Source: Cubamyces lactineus
Lineage: Eukaryota; Basidiomycota; Agaricomycetes; Polyporales; Polyporaceae
Assembly (NCBI GenBank): GCA_022376465.1
Contig: JACDTU010000009.1
Span: 1,054,001-1,118,000 of the forward strand
Direction of reading: 5' to 3'
Length of the DNA: 64,000 nt
Numbering within the stretch: the first letter of the stretch is position 1; each line of letters opens with the position of its first letter. The position numbers and the translations under genes were made by a program. Of the stretch, positions 35,477 to 48,173 are shown piece by piece. The notes beneath the pieces are model-generated. The model was not told the origin of the DNA and did no database searches. It worked only from the letters and a program-made list of their open reading frames with translations.

Positions 35477-35823
35477 TGCGGTTGCATGCGACGTGCGCCC
35501 AGTAACGCTAATAGCGTGCTGATAAACTTCCTAGGTAGTATCCTCCGAAGACTTGATTGCGCGGGCAAATATTCATTTGAAGGCTAGGAGGATATTCGCA
35601 GATTTGAGAGGCTGGACGAGATGTGTACACCAGTATTTTGAGTTTACGTACCTCTGTGGTTGACGTTTTCAAGTTGCTGGGCATGAAGGTTCTGAGCTCC
35701 GGCAGTCCCTGTGTGGCCCATAGTAATGTCCGTTTTTTAATGACAATCTGACTCCGATCTTCACCAACTCTTAGCCGAAGTTCTAGTAGTGCTTACAAAG
35801 ACGAATAGGGTCAGACCGTGGCG
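35477..35823. other. Short intergenic stretch
   Basis: 3' flanks of two convergent genes; nothing recognised. Confidence 0.5.
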
Positions 35824-38605
35824 CTATAACTCAGGGAAATCATCGCTGTGGTACATCCACATCCACAGATCCGGCACTACAAGTCGAAAATACGCGTAGC
35901 AGTCTGATTAGCTTCTTCGGGCCTGCGAGGTCGGTTACAAACTACGTACCCTTCGAAGAGTGTACGTGCGGCGCACCGGGGTGCGACGTGCTCGGAGGTG
36001 TTCTCACAGTAACCGTATCGGAGTCCAATGGCCTCGACGCTTCCTCATTCTGGCGCGGAGCGGACGAGGTTGATGCCCTCGCTACAGTATTGCCCTGCGG
36101 CTGCAACTGCGTCGGAACTGTTCTAGTGCAAGTAAGCAATTACCGCCATGTGGAATCTCTCCGAAGTACGTACTGATTGGCGGGTGTGCCTTGGGCCCGG
36201 CATGCCAAGTCACGGAGCCTCGTGATTAGTGCCTGAGTGGTATCGCACAGGTCGGACGGTGTCCACCTGCCCTTCTTCCAAGGGACCTCCATCCAATTGT
36301 GATAGCTGAACAATGCACTGTGCTTGAATGCGAAGAGGAACTTCTCCAGGTGAACACAGAAGTCCTCCGAAAGGAGCGGCACAAAGGAGTCGAGCTCGCG
36401 AGAGAGTATACGGACAATGTAGGATATAAGACGGATAATGTCCTTTTCCATATGAATCTTCCCGTGCGCACTATCAAGGCCACCACGGCATAGGCAGTGC
36501 AGAGTTGAAGCCAAGCCTGATCGGAGGGCCTCTTTGACGCCTTTGCTCAAGAGCTCCTCCCTTTGAGAGCTCCGACGCGAGCGAAGAGCAACCGCATATA
36601 GGAGGAGTGCATAAGCACGCAAATCTACGCCATGACGCTCGAACGGTAGGTCCGCCAGCGCATAGCCGCTCTCTCGTACTCGCAGAGTGCGCAATGAAAC
36701 AGAGGCATCTGGAGTCATGTACACGTCAGTAAGATCGAAACCAGACTTGGCATGCACTCACAAGCCTCCATACTGCTGACGAGTATGTCGTTGTAACTCT
36801 TAGGAAGTGCTTCAATATCCATGATTCTTGCCATCAGATTGAGTTCAAACAGCTCGCGTCGCGGCCGCTTGAAGGGCTGGGGAGTGGTGTGTAGAGGGAA
36901 AGATAGTGGATCATCAATATAACGCTCAGCTTCAGGCGCATGCAGCGCTGCGTGGGTAGCGAGGACCCAGACTGCTTGCACCTCCCACTTGGCAGGCGCA
37001 TCCGTTGCTTGTGGAGGCTCGTAGTACGCCAGCCAGTGCAGGTAGACAAAGAACCGTTCCTTGAGGTCGTCCTGGGTGAGCGCCAAGTCTGTGAAGACGC
37101 GCGCGGCGGTCGAAGGGTCTGTTGTGGCGCATAGGAGGATGTAGCCGTAGAAGAGCGCCCCGCGCAAACCAAGGTCGGACGCGAAATGCTCTCGAAGTGT
37201 TCCACAGTGGAAGGTGTCCATCTTCACCAAGCGGCCGAACCAGTTCAAACTGTCCTTGGCGTCCCAATCCACGACGCGGGCCCTTGCAGAGTCGATGATG
37301 TCGGTATCCAACGTCGCTTCATACGCGGTGAACATCATGTCCCTCTCCAGTTCGTGTGACCGACCACTGATGATATCGTGTTCACGCGCGACCCATGACT
37401 GCTGAGGAAGCCTATTGTTGAAGGTGTTTGTGGGCTCGTCCTGGAGAGTAGCAATGTGTGGGAAGCCGCCTAGGGTAGTACCGGCCAACCTGAGTATCTT
37501 GAATAGCCACACCTTGACCGCCGAAAGCACCTTGCGGGCAAAACGGGTTACATACGGCCGCAGAGCGTAAAGCGCAGATGACTGAGGATAGAGCCATGCA
37601 CAGTGAGCTGTCATCAAGGGTGCGATGGTGGTGCCGATGATGAACACGGCGATGACCAAAACAAAGAAAGAGGTGACCGCCGCAACTGCTCGATGCAGGT
37701 TCCACAGGAGGACGAGGAGCCCGGCAAGGAAGAAAGCAAGCGCGATTTGGAGTAACACCGGGATCGCGTTCACGATGGAAGGAACATGACAGCGCTTGAG
37801 GTTGTTCAGTCGGTGCTGGCGCAGCAACGCAACTTGCTCCGAGTCCCTAGATAAGCCGCTCTGGAACTCGTTTAGCCACTGCTTAACGAGGATGCCGACT
37901 GAAGCTGAGGATAGACTGATGATAAGACTTGAGAACCATAGCGTGTTGAGCCATACCGCCCAATGTGGGACGGCGGAAGAGGCCGCCAAGCTAGTACCAG
38001 ACGGATCGCTCGTCGGGTACGCGGAGTTGATGACCGGCGGCACATACGACAGGCTACCGAGCTGGATTGAAATGCGCTCGAGTATGGCGGGAGATGGATC
38101 TGGAGGAGAGGGTTGAAGGAGTTGATAGGACTCGACGTTGAAAGCCGTGAGGATGGCGGAGAACAGGCCAGCCTATGCCGGGTTAGTTCTCACACTCCGC
38201 CCAAACGTGGACACTTCGGGCATGGCACGCACATAGACGAGGTAAGTATCGATTTCCTTGGTCCATCGCTCAACGAGTGCCTCGCTATACTCCTTGGATT
38301 TGGTTGCTATCTTGGTGAAAGCCTCTCTTTTTTCTTCGTCTGTAAATAGTTGTCCGCTCGACCAGTAGAGATCCTGACTCTTGTTGTTAAAACAATACAG
38401 AATCTCTTAACACTGCGACGCACATGAATCTGATCTTCGGGCGTTCCACTGGCCGTCAGGAAGGCCTGACCAAAGTCGGCATGGAGTTTGGTCGGAGAGC
38501 CATAGCTTTGGACTTCCGGTCTTTCCTGAGTTGATTTCAAGTAAGTGTAAGACTAGGAAGATATGCAACAAGATACGTCTTCATACGTACATATGTGTTC
38601 GCCAT
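35824..38605 (-). CDS. DUF6535 membrane protein
   Basis: Model: complement(join(35824..35876,35950..36122,36174..36708,36762..38172,38233..38373,38424..38525,38591..38605)), 809 aa. DUF6535 proteins are abundant in mushroom-forming fungi and have unknown function. The domain is at about residues 60-250: DTYLVYAGLFSAILTAFNVE, then HWAVWLNTLWFSSLIISLSS, GILVKQWLNEF, and a two-helix pair (IPVLLQIALAFFLAGLLVLL and FFVLVIAVFIIGTTIAP). A long helical, mostly soluble C-terminal region follows (about 550 residues), then a Pro/Thr-rich tail ending DDFPEL. The first exon is only 15 nt (MANTY). The exon 2-3 junction uses GTGCGT...GTCAG and reads into DLYWSSGQLFTDEEK. It sits between two glycosyltransferase paralogues but is unrelated to them. 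Confidence 0.87.
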
Positions 38606-39276
38606 TGCAAACGACCTTATCTCAGAGCGCTTTGGAGTCTGTCGCTGAGCTACGAGGATGCATCAGTACCGGTTGGGACTTGGACGGCAAATCTGAGGTC
38701 AAAAACGTACAAGATGACTCTCGCTGACCGTTCTGTGCGTCGTGGGCAGACTGCGGTAGCTGGTATAGATAGGATACCCCTAGCGCCAGCTGCCATGCGC
38801 ACGAGACGAATAGAAGGGAGGTAAACGAAGAACGATATGCCCTCAGAACCACAAATGGCGCTCAAGCGAGTCCAAGAGCTCCGATCGGGCACCCCATTCG
38901 CACTAAAATCATTGCAAGCTGTCGCCTCACTGTTGCAGTGGCACGGCCGCTGCGCTTAGGAGACGCCATGTATCGAGTGCTGCTGTATACACGTCAAGCC
39001 AGTATGAAGTGTACATGTCTTCGCCAACATGGCGAGCGCCGAGCGGCACAGAGCGGCACCTGGCAAGGTCAGCGCTACGCACTAAGCGCTCGAGCAGTTA
39101 TACTCTTTTTTTTTCTTTTTTTTTGTTTTGATTCCGTGGGTATCCTAGTTTACATCGCTACTGTTGGCGTTGGGGGCAAATGGCTCTCGAGGCGCATCTT
39201 CGAAGGTGTGCAGGCTACACCAAGCTCAGCTCTATGTTCCATCGATCAACCTCATAGATAGTCTAGGGCTCGTTGT
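38606..39276. other. Intergenic with a long T-rich tract
   Basis: Upstream of the DUF6535 gene and downstream of UGT2. A T-rich run (broken by single C and G) lies at about 39104-39129. No gene seen. Confidence 0.5.
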
Positions 39277-41514
39277 CTACGCGCTATGCACGTATACGTC
39301 GTCCAAAAACGCCTGTACCTCTTTTCTCGCGATCCCTCTAAGATCATCCCCCTCGCTTCCCACGTCTGCCCACGCCTGCTGAAGTTTTGCGCGCATGTCA
39401 AGCAACCGTTGACGCTTCGCCTCCCCATCGGCACCAAACGCGCGCACGAGCACGTCCTTGAGCTCGCCGCGGACTGCGTCGACAGTCCCGACGGGTGTCT
39501 TACCCGTGCGGAAGATGGGCCCCAGCCCAATGCCATGCCGAACCTCCAGCAGCTCGTAGGCGATATCGAGATTGTCGGTGAGGTGCACGGCATTCGGTTC
39601 CTGGTCTGCAGCTATGGGCCAAACGATCCTAGGGTCGGGAGCGCGGTGCGTCAGCACCACATTACATTGTAAAGAGGCCAAGGTAGATCGCCAAAGTACA
39701 CGTACATGGGGATGCCCGCGCTGATGCATTCAAGAACGGTGTTGTGTCCGCCGTGTGAAAGGCACCAGCCCGTTGCCTAGCGAAATGTCATCAGCCTGCC
39801 GTCGAGCTTTTCACACCGGATGCTAGCGGAAAGACGTACAGGGTGTGCCAGGATGGCGAGCTGAGGAACCCAGTTCGCGATCCGCGCGCCGGAGTACGCC
39901 TTCACCTTGTTGAGGAATTCGTCGGGGATATGAGCAAGAGGGCTAGGGCGTGTCATAATCTACAAGGTTCATGCCAGAACTTCCTTTGAACTGCGGAACG
40001 TTCGAACCAGAGGTGAATCACGTACAAAGGGGATGTTCTCCTCCATTAGCACCTCCAGCGCAGCCTGGAGCTTAGCGGGGTCTGTAGGCCAGAACATCGA
40101 GCCGAACGAAATCTACGGAAACTCTACGTCAGCTGGGCGAATCGTCCGCGGGTAGAGTCGACGCACATAAATCACCGACTTCTCTCCGCGCTCTGCAAGT
40201 TGTTTGTCCAAAAACGCGATGACTTCCCTGCCCTCATCGCCTCCACCATCTGTTTGCGATGTATGGGAAATCGGGCGCGGCGCACTGGGGATGAGCGGAC
40301 CAGTGTAGTACACCTTCCGCCCGTTCTCCCCGAACCATTCTCGAAGCGCCTTCGTCGCTTGGGGATTGTACGCAGCAGCGTCGAAGGTAAGTAGGCCATC
40401 CACCTGTGCGAAGAACCTAAGGAAAGAACGTAGCGACCGGTAAATATAGCATCTGCTGATAGTATTGCTGTAATAAGGTATGAACGCACCTTGGCAACCT
40501 GACGAATATAGTGCCACACATATTCGGCCGAGTCGGATTCTGTCCCCGAGATGATTAACAACCCCTCACGGAGAGAGGGCATTGATAAACATACTAGTAG
40601 AGACAGCCCTTGTGGCTCAAACTCGTGATCGTACATCGGAGGTAGGGCCGGACAGCGCACAACGCGTCCAGTAGGTACAGCAAATACCTGAAGTGCAAAT
40701 TAGCTCGTGTGTTGTGTAGAGAGGAAGATGGCACAAGGGTAGCTCACTTCGAAGGCAGCATCATTGAACGTGATACCTTTACGTGCGGCCATCTCCTCTA
40801 TGCGCGGGATGAGGTCTTCGCGGTATGTCGTGAGGAGGTAACTCGTCGCGACCGGCGACCAGCCGTAGATTCTCACTTTGGCCGGGAGTTCCCCGTCCCG
40901 ACGCTGCTGGAGTAGTACATCGGCTATTGCGATAGCCAGGTTCTGCGTGAGTAGACAACATAAGTAACCTTCTCCGAGCTATAACACATCGCCGGATAGG
41001 AATCTCGTAACGCACGTCGATGATTACAGCAGACAAAGGCTCGGTTTGGAGATTGACTATGTAGGGTGTTCCAGCGACGGTCTCGCACTCTACGGGTTGC
41101 CCCGAATGAAGCATCTCCCACGCGTGCAGGACGCTGTTGTTATACATCGTTGGATTCAACGGCTCTTGGCCCTGCTCGATGCGCAGTAACCTGTGGAGCC
41201 ACGGAGACGATGAGCCTCAGAACATTTTCCCTGATCATTAGGCGTACCGTATGCGGCTCAGTAGCTCATCTTCGCCTATGGCAAAGTCGCTCGCGATCTC
41301 GGCTTTGATCTTGTCGTAGTTCTTCGAGCCAATGCACAAGGTTACGGTGACTGGCCGCACTTTGACCAGCCTGGCGGCGAGGATACTGAGCGGGCGGGCA
41401 TGTCCTGCGATGACGAGTATTCAGTGTTGAAGAGGTTGCATAGGATTGGGTATACCTACCCCACATATGCACGGGGCACATAAAGATATGTTTGGGGGAG
41501 GTGGCGATAGTCAT
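39277..41514 (-). CDS. UDP-glycosyltransferase, GT1 family (UGT2)
   Basis: Model: complement(join(39277..39628,39706..39776,39840..39959,40026..40112,40167..40416,40490..40539,40595..40687,40748..40942,41016..41190,41248..41404,41460..41514)), 534 aa. Close paralogue of UGT1: eight of eleven exons have the same length and the last exon is 352 nt in both. The start is MTIATSPKHIFMCPVHMWG, then HARPLSILAARLVKV. VDGLLTFDAAAYN, YYTGPLIPSAPRP, ISFGSMFWPTD, WVPQLAILAHP, GWCLSHGGHNTVLE and VWPIAADQEPNAVH mark the same GT-B fold and sugar-donor site. A small insert (TDGGGDEG) differs from UGT1 in the linker. Exon 1 keeps an open frame, unlike the relic just upstream. Likely active on a related but not necessarily identical acceptor. 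Confidence 0.93.
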
Positions 41515-41898
41515 GATCGCTTCCGTTGCGTAGGGTGTGCTATTGGGCGAGGTGAGCAGTATATAGTTATCTTCCTACGATGCACTCGAGCTATTTGTAC
41601 TGGTCTCTGAAAGGCATGATGCTCTCCGCTTGGAGGTGGCGGGATGTATCATCATCCAGGGTGTATTGACTAATCGAGCGTACGATGGGCACAGATGTTA
41701 GGAATATACCCGTCTAGGTGAGCATTCAAACGCTATCTCCGCACGGCCTGGGGCACTGCAAAGTGAGTCGCGGGAACGTCGTGGAGATCGAAGCGTTGAA
41801 CTGAGACCTACTGAAACCGTCATGCTTCTCCGGGATCTAGTAAAGGATATGCGCGCCACGAGTCACTATACTTACTGGGTACACTTCACAGGACCTAC

Positions 41899-41949
41899 TC
41901 CACAGGTGCACGGCGCACATCGGGATTTGCGAGAGGCGGTGATGGTCAT
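41899..41949 (-). pseudogene. Relic first exon of a further UGT copy
   Basis: The 51-nt segment starts ATGACCATCACCGCC, as in UGT1 (ATGACTATCACCGC), and ends in a TGTGG-A-GTAGG donor, as in the 55-nt exon 1 of UGT1 and UGT2. It is 4 nt shorter, so the frame shifts. The end of the same piece reads PMCAVHLW in another frame, like FMCPVHMW. Nothing matching exon 2 follows. Farther upstream (about 41980-42060) the DNA also resembles the UGT1 upstream region. Confidence 0.65.
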
Positions 41950-43460
41950 GATGTGGGTAGAAACCCCTCTTGAACGCTCTGGGGAGTATGCAGTCCAAGG
42001 CTGAAGCGTTTGTGTTTGAGAGGAATATGATCTCCTCGGAGATAAGGAATGCCTTGACTACCATGTGTACGTACGGCACGAAGAGCGCAAGGACAGGGAT
42101 CACTGGAAAACCATTCACCTCTGGTCATCGAAACGCCATTCTAATCTCCCAAACATTGGTTTCGCGTGTGGCTACGTTGTAAACGCCGTAGCGGGATGCC
42201 ACAATCCCGAGGGCATCGAACCTGCGAGTCGGCTTCGAACCCGCCCGCGGGTTGGCTTCATGAGGCTATTATGTAGGGGTACATTGTTCTTGAGGACTGA
42301 GAGTAAACTGACAGCTACGAAGTAGGGGCGCTTGTTCTGCTAAGCGTGGTCACGTACTTTGAGCGGGATGACTAGTACTTACTGCCACCAGCATCACAGC
42401 ACCCCGCATAGGTGTGGATGTCCTACCGAGCTGATAGAAGCCCGACAGAGCAACAGCGCTCTTAGATGCTGGAGACCTGACACCGCGCGTTACAAAATAA
42501 CGTAGCAAGGGATCTAGGGTTACACACTGATGAGACTTCAGAAATGCGGGAGTAGTCGGATTATCATTAGAGTCGGGGTGAGACCGAAATTGGGCAAAAC
42601 TCGCAGAGCGACCTTCAGCTCGACGTGGACGTCGGGCCGTAGCTAGAGCTTGTGGTAGAAGAAGGCTTGGGAGCTAGGTAAAATGCACCTTGTCGCCGCC
42701 ATAGGCACATTGATCGCTCAATTTGTGTCACCGTCAAATGATGATGTGAAGGGGGTGGATGAAGACAACAACATATACCCTGTCAGAAAGTTCATTTCTC
42801 AAGCCAACCAACACAGGCGGCTGTTGGTGCAAGTCATCGAAGGTTGATGATTTGCGTTGCGTACGTACACACTCGTTCGTCTAAGGATCTTCAAAGACCA
42901 TCCAGGAATAGAATCGGACAGATTCGCCCAAGGATCCGAGCAGCTACAGGGCAGTGAAAGTTGAGGGGTCGGACGCGTTGCAAGAATATGTATTGCGAGC
43001 GAAGATAAGCAGAAGCACGTATTTCGAGTGAGCGATACGCGCGTGAATCCAGGTTCCTGGTGATGGACCGCATGCTTCATGCGTCAAACGGCTTTAGAGA
43101 GGAGGGGAGAGGAAAGCATATCCGTCTGATGACACCACGTCCACCCAGAGGACCAAGCGAGAAAGCGAGCTACAGGCCGAGAGGACGATGGATGGAGAGG
43201 CGGGGCACTGCATTTGCGGACAAGAGCGACGGAACAAACACGGCCAAACAGAACGGGCGGGGGATGGCCGCAGACAACAGCGACAGACGGACTGCGCTCA
43301 TCATCTCTTTCGTCCTCGACGACGCCCAGCAGTTATCGCTCGCCGCTCGCTGCCCCCTGTAGGCCCTCGTAATCTCCATGCGCCTATAGTCTCCTACAAT
43401 ATCTACCCCCGGTCTACCTAATCATCCCCGTTCTCCCGCTTCCACAACACTCAGGACTCT
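41950..43460. other. Upstream DNA of UGT relic and Sly41-like gene
   Basis: No intact gene. About 41980-42060 resembles UGT1 upstream DNA (shared GAGAGGAATA core). The right end is the promoter of the transporter. Confidence 0.5.
43205..43385 (+). repeat. Promoter segment with a copy at 34.2-34.5 kb
   Basis: It includes GCACTGCATTTGCG and a TCGCCGCTC...CCATGCGCCT block just before the transporter ATG. Both recur in order at 34191-34464, so this is the likely source copy. Confidence 0.6.
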
Positions 43461-45266
43461 ATGGTCGACAGCAGCTGGGCTAATCAACACCGTCGCGACG
43501 CCAACGGATGGGCTGTCTTTGGCTCTGAAAATTCTCGTCGTGCAGGCGGCACGAACTGGCTGGCCAGCTTATTTGGATCCAAGGACGAGCTACCCTCGCA
43601 CATCGACCACAAGCCCTCCGCGGACGACGTTTCGCAGCGTCTCAAGAGCATCAAGCGATCCTTCCTCCACCGTTTACCCTCAGCAGAGTCCTTATGGCCA
43701 CAGCAAAGAGCACCACGTCTAACGGGACAAGGACAGTCCACGGCATCACCCTCTGCTGCGACGATTCGCTTCGTGCTTCTTTGCGCCCTCTGGTACACCA
43801 CCTCCGCGCTCTCATCCAACACCGGAAAGTCTATCATGACCTCCTTCCGCTATCCGGTCACCCTCACTTTCGTCCAGTTCGGCTTCGTCGCTGCATACTG
43901 CCTCCTCTTCATGAGCCCTCTCGTCCGCTTTTCCAAGCTCCGCTCCCCCAATAAGGCCATCATCCAAAGCACGCTCCCTATGGGTGTCTTCCAGGTGGGC
44001 GGCCATATCTTCTCGAGCATGGCCATCTCCCGCATTCCTGTCAGCACTGTGCACACCATCAAGGTCAGTAATAGCTTCCTTGCGTACACCAGACGTCTAT
44101 CTCATAGTGCAATTTAGGCCTTATCTCCGCTGTTCACAGTAGCGGCTTATGCCCTCCTCTTCGGCGTCAGCTACTCACCCAAGACGTACATATCGCTCTT
44201 GCCGCTCACCCTTGGCGTCATGCTCGCTTGTAGCTTCGACATGTCTGCGTCGAATGCGATGGGCCTCCTGTGCGCGTTCGGGTCCGCGATCGTCTTCGTC
44301 TCGCAGAATATCTTCTTCAAGAAGATAGTCCCCTCCGGACACAGCTCACAGTCCTCGCACAAGCTTGACAAACTGAACCTCCTCTTCTACTCATCCGGCA
44401 TGGCCTTCCTGCTAATGATCCCTATCTGGGTGTACTACGACCTCCCCGCGCTACTCGCCGCGAGCGCTGACCCTTCGCACATCGCACACCCCTCCCACGG
44501 GCACGATGTATCCGGGCACCATTCCGTACTCTACTACTTCGTCGCAAATGGGACAGTACACTTCGCACAGAACATCATCGCGTTCGTCATCCTCGCGTCG
44601 ACGTCGCCTGTGACGTACTCGATTGCGTCCCTCATCAAGCGCGTTGCTGTCATTTGCATCGCTATTGTCTGGTTCGCGCAGCCCGTGCATCCTGTCCAGG
44701 CCGTCGGTATCACCATGACTTTCGTTGGCCTGTACATGTACAACGCTGCGAAGGGCGACGTCGAGAAGGGTGAACACAAGATGCGCAGGGTCGAGGCTGC
44801 CCGTGATCTGGCGTTGCCCATGTCCAAGGCGGAGTTGAGCAGCGATAGCGAGATGATGCCGGAGCGCGAGCGCGTTAGTGCTATCACTCCGGAACCTGTC
44901 TCAGGCATGGCAGAGGTCGCGATGAGTTCGGCGTACGGCCGTCACCCGCATCCCCAACCCCGCGCATACCCGCACTCGCATGCGAAGCCGCCTTCACTAC
45001 TGCCTATCCACCCGCCCCACCGCACGCACCCGAATCTACACATAAACATCACTCCGCCGACCGCGACGAAACCGTCAATGGCGACGTCACCCGTCGACTC
45101 GTATCCATCCCCGCCGCCCTCGCTCGACTCACCCCCTCTGCCAAGCGGTGGGATTCCTCCGTCCAGGGGTATGCAAAGGCGAATGTCGATGGTTACGGGC
45201 CATGCGGCGCCACATCAGCGCCCTGCGATGGACGTGGGGGCGCGTAGAACGTCCGTCATGGCGTGA
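43461..45266 (+). CDS. SLY41: Sly41-like triose-phosphate/nucleotide-sugar transporter
   Basis: Model: join(43461..44063,44118..45266), 583 aa, one 54-nt intron. It belongs to the TPT/DMT superfamily of Golgi and ER membrane carriers; yeast Sly41 is an ER-Golgi member. A cytosolic N-terminus of ~100 residues is followed by about ten helices: FVLLCALWYTTSALSSNTGK, the PVTLTFVQFGF helix, MGVFQVGGHIFSSMAIS, PVSTVHTIKALSPLFTV (classic TPT block), SFDMSASNAMGLLCAFGSAI, NIIAFVILASTSPVTYS and IASLIKRVAVI. The C-terminal ~180 residues are Pro/His/Ser-rich and polar. It stands next to the UGT2 region; supply of nucleotide sugar is conceivable but unproven. Confidence 0.9.
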
Positions 45267-46076
45267 TTGTACACACCGCGCGCCCTATTGATCGCGATGC
45301 TGCGTTCAATGTTGGATAGACGCTTTGGATACCCTGAGTCGTAGGAGTGGAGTGGGGGAGGCGTATGTATTAGGCCAGGAGGGTGGTAGGCGGGAGGGGG
45401 CAGCGCGAGAGGCCACGAGGACGGCTGCTTAGATCTTACCTTATAGCATCATGGCACGCGGACTCTGTCGCATTTACAAGAAACTTGCATGACCTTGGAC
45501 GTAGTAGACACACTCTCTGAAACGCGATGCGATGACTCGATACGGCACGCCTATGGTACTGGATCAACCCACCCCACCATGCTATAGCGACCCTCTTGCC
45601 TCTTGTCATCTTGCTAACCGGAGCGTCGAGCTTGAGAACTGTGATATATAGCTACCGGGCACGGATGGTCATTGACTCCCTCTCTTTCCTTTTCTCTTGA
45701 CCACTTCATGGGTGCCGACCTTCATTTCTGGACTCGTGTTCTGATGTATGTATCGGACAGTATATAGGACGCCAGGTTGAATTGAAACGAAACGTACGTA
45801 GCTCAGTTCCAATGAGCGACATGGTGGAAGAGTAATCCTGGATCCATGCCTTTCCTTAGAAGCTGTGCACTGCGGTGACGGTGCCTTATTCGGCGCTTTT
45901 ATTGTTGCTCCTGGTGCTTTGCACAACCAGATCATGCGAGTTTGCAATTCCACCTACTGCGGTTTGTTCACTGAGCATTTGCAGCTGTGCTCGGGATACA
46001 ACATACTACATCCTCTGCTTTTCCATCCCCACGAACGTCTGGGCGCACGTCTTGCAACTTCGACTGGTGGCAAAAT
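45267..46076. other. Intergenic; promoter of F-box gene 1
   Basis: 3' flank of the transporter and upstream region of the next plus-strand gene. The coding frame of that gene is open into this region but without an ATG before 46077. Confidence 0.5.
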
Positions 46077-47559
46077 ATGCCCAACAGCGGTGCAAGTCGA
46101 CACACTGCTAGTGTACCCAACGCTGCAGGCTCAGGACACGGGACATACGGTCTAGACGACTTACCTCTTGAGCTGGTGGACTTGGTCTTCCGACACGCGG
46201 GCAACTTGCGAGACGCGAAACAGACCATTATCGCATGCGCGTGCGTATCGAGACTATGGCGCAAGCTCGCACTCCCCCACCTCTTTTCGTCCCTGAAGGT
46301 TGTAAATAGGGCCGACTTCTACGATTTCTCTACCTTCCTGACTACACATCCGGATCTTGCTCGGCACATTCGATTTCTAACGCTCGCGCGGCTGAGGAGG
46401 CGCGGCATGATGCCAATGGCAGAGCTGGTGATAGGCCCCAACATCAGCCACTCTGGTCTTGCTAACATCGTGGCGAGGCTCCCGAAACTAGAGGAGCTGT
46501 GCCTCGATGAAGTCTTCATCTTGGATTCGGAAATAGATTCGGCATCTCCTCCAGCCCTCCTTACACCGCCTCACTTCAGGCTGAAGAAGCTTTCGATATC
46601 TTCCTGCCACGGTCGCGTGGGTCGAATGCAGATTCTATCACTCCGCACACTGTTCAATGCTCTCACCATCCTCCCGGCGGATGTCGTAGATCTATCATGG
46701 CTAACCATTGCCTGTGATGCTGGCGATGTCACATTTGACGGTGTCCGCCTGCCTGCTGCGACACGCCGATCCAATGAGAGATTGCACGTCAGGGATTTGA
46801 TACTCGACAAGATATCTAGCCGTAGCGGCTGGCCACCCACCCAAACCACGCGGGTGTACGACGTGTTCAGGCAATACCTCGCGCCACGATGTCTACGCTC
46901 TTTCCAGGCTCAACGGCGCAAGGATCTACTCTCCACTCGTCTCGACCCCACCTTTGAAAAACACAATCGCGATGCTCTACGTGTACTCGGAGACCTTTTG
47001 GAGTACGCTGGAGGGGAGGCACTACTACATCTCAGCCTCCCGTTCTCAGTCGGAGGGATCGTCGAACACCCAGAGGATGACCCCGGTAAGTATGAGCTCC
47101 AGCCGAGCTGAGCACATATAACCGGGAGCCGGCTAACCTGTATTCATGATAGAGCATTGGCGTGTTCTTCGCCTCCACAAACTCCAGAATCTGGGATCCT
47201 TCAGTCTCCTGATCGACAAGCCGCCGGACCGTCCACTTCCCGCTGGCACGCCTCGCATACCACTCAGCACCGGATGTATCGCCATTCTGACCCACGTTCC
47301 AACCACTCTGCGTTCGTTCACGCTCGTTCTTTGGGCACAGATACACCCAGGGGAGATTCAATATCGACTGGGGTTGAACCTGCAGGCTCTGGATGAGTTT
47401 TTTGTGGCGCGCTTTTCCCAATTGACGGAGGTAGAGGTTGTACTTCCCTTCAACCCAATGTTCGGCAGCTCCTCCGCTGCCGTCATGGACGTTATGCACC
47501 ACTGCAACGAACGACGTATACTTCAAGTACGGCGGTGGGGTCGAGATCGGTGGACGTAG
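46077..47559 (+). CDS. F-box protein 1
   Basis: Model: join(46077..47085,47153..47559), 471 aa. F-box proteins recruit substrates to SCF ubiquitin ligases through Skp1. The motif is near the N-terminus (about residues 26-70): LDDLPLELVDLVFRHAGNL, then CACVSRLWRKLALPHLFSSL. The rest is Leu-rich with repeat-like blocks (LPKLEELCLDEVFIL, RLKKLSISSC), as in basidiomycete F-box/LRR-like proteins. The start is the first ATG in frame; the open frame upstream lacks one. The intron is GTAAGT...TAG and in phase. Substrate unknown. Confidence 0.82.
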
Positions 47560-48173
47560 CACCATGCGCGCCGAGCCGTCTGCTCTCATCGAACGCAGTT
47601 AGCTCTCCATGACCTTAGTCTCCTTGGCCCATTTACCTGGTCTGTTCTGCATTTCAGTCTACGGTCTCAGGGTATACCTTGTTTTAGAACAGTCTTGTGA
47701 ACGATCCCTTCCATACATGCAGAAATACTAGGTTCGAATCGCTGAATTTTATGGGCACATAGGTGTAATCATCCCTGCGTCATTAGTTGGTCTCAGCTCT
47801 CGCTCTCAACAGGGGGGTTCTGCGGCCTCTCGCTGCGCCATCACATATTCTTAAGTATAGAACACTCGAGATGTAGACCTGCTCTAATTTCTGATCTTTG
47901 ATTCATTGCGGGCGACGTACGGTCGGCGGTGCGGGACGACGAGTCTATTCTTCTCGTCCAGTTCTCCTCCACCACTTCGAAGCTGCCGGCCGTGTGTGTC
48001 AATGTACTTGTATCTAACATATGTATGGAATAGTATGTATGATGTCAATTCAACGGAGCACAATGCGATATCGGAACTGGGAAGCTACCTGCCCGTGCTC
48101 TCCATATCAGCGCCGGGCTGTAGGGTTGCACACAGCTCTCGAGAACTATAGCAAGAGGGCCTGATAGCGCCCA
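47560..48173. other. Intergenic between convergent genes
   Basis: 3' flanks; nothing recognised. Confidence 0.5.

Noticed and set aside
42180..42265. tRNA-like GGTTCGA arms on the minus strand
   Set aside because: Two T-arm-like strings but no acceptor stem, D-arm or anticodon arm of proper length could be paired.
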